This document shows, piece by piece, positions 5,798-7,579 of a stretch of 7,579 nt of DNA. Source of the stretch: Gammaproteobacteria bacterium (GTDB lineage Bacteria > Pseudomonadota > Gammaproteobacteria > Chromatiales > Chromatiaceae); the NCBI GenBank assembly GCA_019136395.1, contig JAGVUH010000413.1, positions 1-7,579 of the forward strand, given 5' to 3'. The translations under genes were made by a program, and so were the position numbers. The notes beneath the pieces are model-generated. The model was not told where the DNA came from. It did no database searches and was given only the letters and a program-made list of their open reading frames with translations. Within the stretch, counting starts at the first letter, position 1, and the number at the start of each line of letters is the position of its first letter.

Positions 5798-6094
5798 ATG
5801 ACTAACGCCGACTGGTACCGGTGGGAAGGTGAGGATCTGGTGCTCAACCTCAAGGTTCAGCCCCGGGCCAGCGGCGACGCTATCGAGGCACCAGCGGGGG
5901 ATCAGCTCAGGGTGCGGATTACCGCCCCGCCCGTGGACGGTAAGGCCAATGCCCACCTGGGGCGCTTTCTCGCCAAATGCTTTGGCGTGCCCCCGTCCCG
6001 GGTGGAGGTGATCAGCGGCGCCCAGGGGCGGCACAAGCGGATTCGCATCCGCCAGCCGGAACAACTCCCCTCCTTCCTGCCCCCGCGTAGCTAG
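5798..6094 (+). CDS. yggU: YggU-family DUF167 protein
   Basis: A 98-residue soluble protein of the DUF167/YggU family, usually 95-100 residues, conserved in bacteria and eukaryotes with structures known but no agreed function. The family blocks are visible: LNLKVQPRASGDAI (16-29), LRVRITAPPVDGKANAHL (37-54) and VEVISGAQGRHKRIRI (69-84), the last being the usual basic glycine-containing loop. The ATG is preceded by AGAGG (5785-5789) at 8 bases. Here it follows yggT after 137 bases, whereas E. coli has yggS-yggT-yggU-rdgB; the same gene set is present but shuffled around proC. The leader carries an unusual phased repeat array, the only visible hint of separate regulation. Confidence 0.93.
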   Translation: MTNADWYRWEGEDLVLNLKVQPRASGDAIEAPAGDQLRVRITAPPVDGKANAHLGRFLAKCFGVPPSRVEVISGAQGRHKRIRIRQPEQLPSFLPPRS

Positions 6095-6102
6095 CTGTCT
6101 TG

Positions 6103-6137
6103 TGCCCCCTCTCCCCCACCCTCTCCCGCCAGGAGAG
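6103..6137. repeat. Pyrimidine-rich intergenic repeat with hairpin after yggU
   Basis: A run of CCCTCTCCC-type motifs ends in CTCTCC (6121-6126) - CGCCA - GGAGAG (6132-6137), a perfect 6-base-pair hairpin, followed by further GA repeats to about 6143. It resembles the CCCTCTCCC/GGGAGAGGG repeats scattered between genes in many proteobacteria, and may also act as a weak transcript end for yggU. Confidence 0.45.
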
Positions 6138-6245
6138 AGAGAGCTTTAAAATCAGAGGCTTGAGCTATCGGCGCCAGGCCCGGCGGCAAAGGACCTGAAG
6201 GCTTAACCGCGCCGAAGCCCTTTCAAAGCGGCGGTCCCGCCATCA

Positions 6246-6355
6246 GATCAGGCTCCACATCGTGGAGGGGCGCCATTGCCGGCCGGGCTTGCGCGCCGAC
6301 CCTTGTTCCGCTTTACGAAATCCATCCATCAGGCGCGCGACCGCGCCCCCTGATC
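6246..6355. other. Inverted repeats in the DUF4426 gene leader
   Basis: GATCAGG (6246-6252) and CCTGATC (6349-6355) are perfect inverted arms ending about 20 bases before the next gene. Immediately inside the left arm, CTCCAC - ATC - GTGGAG (6253-6267) is a compact 6-base-pair hairpin or operator-like palindrome. Nothing else was recognised in the 281-base gap 6095-6375 beyond this and the repeat at its start. Confidence 0.35.
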
Positions 6356-6375
6356 ATCCCGTTGGAGAACACCTC

Positions 6376-6822
6376 ATGAAACGCTCGTCACTCCTTGGCC
6401 TGCTCTGCGCCGCCATCCTGCTCCTGCCCACCTGGTCCTTCGCCGAAAACAGCACCCGGGTGGACGGCTTCACCATCCATCACAACGCCATTTCCGCCGA
6501 CACCCTCTCGCCCCAGATCGCGACCACCTACGGTTTCCAGCGCAGTAAATACCGGGGCCTGCTCAATGTCGCCGTGATCCGGGAGGCAGCCGGCACCACC
6601 GGCACCCCGGTACCGGCCCTGGTCAGCGCGGACATCGTCACGGAAACCGGCCAGAAGGCGCCCATCGTCATGCGCGAGATCCGCGAGGGTCAGGCCATCT
6701 ATTACATCGGGGAATTCCTGGTCCAGAATGCCCAGACCCTCGACTTCGCCATCGAGGTCAAACCCCAGGGCAGCGACAAGCCGGTGCAGATCCGCATGGA
6801 GCAGGAGTTCTTCACCGAGTGA
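6376..6822 (+). CDS. DUF4426 domain secreted protein, function unknown
   Basis: The 148-residue product starts with a clear Sec signal peptide: basic MKR, a hydrophobic run at about 5-19, and SFA (21-23) as the likely cleavage site, so the mature protein is probably periplasmic. The mature part, about 125 residues with many beta-strand-like stretches, fits DUF4426: an early VDGFTIHHNAI (29-39), QIATTYGFQRSKYRGLLNVAV (47-67), YYIGEFLV (108-115) and the closing EQEFFTE. I know this family from the gammaproteobacterial yggT-metXW-rdgB neighbourhood, where it is likewise uncharacterised; metX and metW are absent here. The ATG is chosen for the signal peptide and for GGAG (6364-6367) 8 bases upstream; an open frame extends back to 6262 but has no family support. 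It converges on the next gene with 21 bases between stops. Confidence 0.85.
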   Translation: MKRSSLLGLLCAAILLLPTWSFAENSTRVDGFTIHHNAISADTLSPQIATTYGFQRSKYRGLLNVAVIREAAGTTGTPVPALVSADIVTETGQKAPIVMREIREGQAIYYIGEFLVQNAQTLDFAIEVKPQGSDKPVQIRMEQEFFTE

Positions 6823-6843
6823 CGCCCCCTTCCCGCCCCGCCC

Positions 6844-7524
6844 TCAGGCCTGGAAGAATTGCCACAGGGCATGGAGCCCGAAGCCAAGTACCAGCAAGCC
6901 GGCGAGGCGGCGTAACCAGACCTGTTCCGTGAAGCGCGCCGCCAGGCCCGCCAGCATGCCCATCCCCAGCAGGGTCGGCAGGGTGCCCAGGCCGAAGGCG
7001 AGCATCAGCAGGGCACCCTGGATGGCGCTGCCGGCCGCCAGCGCCCAGATCAGGACGCTGTAGACCAGACCGCAGGGGATCCAGGCCCAGACGAAACCGA
7101 CCCCCAAGGCCTGGCCCAGGGACTGGATGGGCAGCAGGCGCCGACCCAGGGGCTCGACGCGGCGCCAGAGCCCCGTGCCCAGCCCCTCCAGGCGGGCGAA
7201 TCCCGGCCACCAGCCGGCCAGATACAGCCCCAGCAGCAGCATGAAGAGGGCCGCGATCAGGTAGAGGCCACGCTGCAGCGGCAGGGCCATGAAGGCCGCC
7301 TGACCGAGGCCACCCAGCAGGGCGCCGACTATCCCGTAGCCGCTGATCCGGCCCAGATTGTAGGCGAGTTGATAGGGCAGCAGGCGCGGCGCCTGGGATC
7401 TGACCCCGACCGGCAGGCCCAGCGTCAGGGTGCCGACGATGCCGCCGCACATGCCGACGCAATGGACCCCGCCCAGCAGGCCCACCAGAAAGGCCGCCAA
7501 CCCCTGTTCCACACCACTCAGCAT
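6844..7524 (-). CDS. DsbD_2/TauE-SafE-like (COG2836) membrane protein
   Basis: A 226-residue polytopic inner-membrane protein with about six hydrophobic segments, of the type annotated as sulfite exporter TauE/SafE family or cytochrome c biogenesis transmembrane (DsbD_2) protein. The key marks are the first-helix motif GGVHCVGMCGG (18-28; Cys22 and Cys26) and WIPCGLVYSVL (148-158; Cys151), which recall the membrane cysteines of the DsbD/CcdA thiol carriers. In gammaproteobacteria this gene typically ends the cbb3 oxidase assembly cluster (ccoG-ccoH-ccoI-ccoS), suggesting a role in electron or copper delivery for oxidase maturation; sulfite export is not supported by anything visible. A GTG at 7527 directly precedes the ATG at 7524; the ATG is preferred because it overlaps the upstream stop by one base (TGATG). 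A G-rich stretch with GGGGGA lies just upstream. Confidence 0.85.
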   Translation of the reverse strand: MLSGVEQGLAAFLVGLLGGVHCVGMCGGIVGTLTLGLPVGVRSQAPRLLPYQLAYNLGRISGYGIVGALLGGLGQAAFMALPLQRGLYLIAALFMLLLGLYLAGWWPGFARLEGLGTGLWRRVEPLGRRLLPIQSLGQALGVGFVWAWIPCGLVYSVLIWALAAGSAIQGALLMLAFGLGTLPTLLGMGMLAGLAARFTEQVWLRRLAGLLVLGFGLHALWQFFQA

Positions 7525-7579
7525 CACCCGTTCCCCCGCCTGACGTCATCGACTCGCGACCTTTCATCCTCGCCCTCGG
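7524..7579 (-). CDS. Possible 3' end of an upstream gene (17 codons in window)
   Basis: One minus frame is open from the right edge to a TGA at 7524-7526 that overlaps the next gene's ATG. The visible tail, EGEDERSRVDDVRRGNG, is charged and acidic-basic, like the variable cytoplasmic tails of CcoS-type oxidase assembly proteins. CcoS is the usual gene before this DsbD_2-type gene, but with only 17 residues this is a context guess. Confidence 0.35.
   Translation of the reverse strand, partial: EGEDERSRVDDVRRGNG

Noticed and set aside
6147..6152. TAAAAT as a -10 promoter element after yggU
   Set aside because: No acceptable -35 sequence at 16-18 bases upstream, so it cannot be supported as a promoter.
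6812..7567. 251-codon minus-strand open frame over the DsbD_2-like gene
   Set aside because: It is a shifted frame of a gene with clear membrane segments and family cysteine motifs; its own product is low-complexity Gly/Ala/Arg/Pro.

Overview
The window reads as chromosomal housekeeping DNA from a high-GC gammaproteobacterium. The proteins closely follow the gammaproteobacterial versions of YicC, RNase PH, RdgB, YggS, ProC, YggT and YggU, with a divergent yicC/rph pair as in Escherichia coli. The order yggS-proC-yggT and the nearby DUF4426 gene resemble the Pseudomonas pilT-yggS-proC-yggT-metX-metW-DUF4426-rdgB cluster as I remember it. A purple sulfur bacterium or another member of the Chromatiales is my best guess, but that is an impression from protein style and base composition, not a demonstrated placement.

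Layout: on the minus strand, a partial gene runs off the left edge (1-607; degenerate histidine-kinase-type ATPase fold, perhaps joined to an acetyltransferase). It lies downstream of yicC (686-1552), with a terminator-like hairpin between them. A 443-base divergent gap (1553-1995) separates yicC from a plus-strand run: rph (1996-2706), rdgB (2721-3335), yggS (3343-4041), a 213-base gap, proC (4255-5085), yggT (5085-5660), a 137-base gap, and yggU (5798-6094). After a 281-base gap comes a secreted DUF4426 protein (6376-6822). It converges on a minus-strand DsbD/TauE-like membrane protein (6844-7524), whose start codon overlaps the end of what may be another gene running off the right edge.

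How they work together: rph-rdgB-yggS is tightly packed (gaps of 14 and 7 bases) and is probably one transcript joining tRNA 3'-end processing, nucleotide-pool cleaning and PLP homeostasis. YggS sits beside proC, as in many bacteria, and proC-yggT overlap by one base, so they are probably translationally coupled.

The genes are ordinary; the unusual content is in the gaps. The yicC/rph gap holds a 36-base tandem duplication whose copies differ almost only at synonymous positions of one frame, a set of hairpins including two mutually exclusive ones, and a pyrimidine-rich octamer array just before rph. The gap before yggU holds eight copies of an ATCAG-like motif spaced 9-10 bases apart and ending at the start codon. 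I see no defence system, CRISPR array, insertion sequence, tRNA or rRNA. None of the gap structures has a demonstrated function, so I cannot claim a new biological system.
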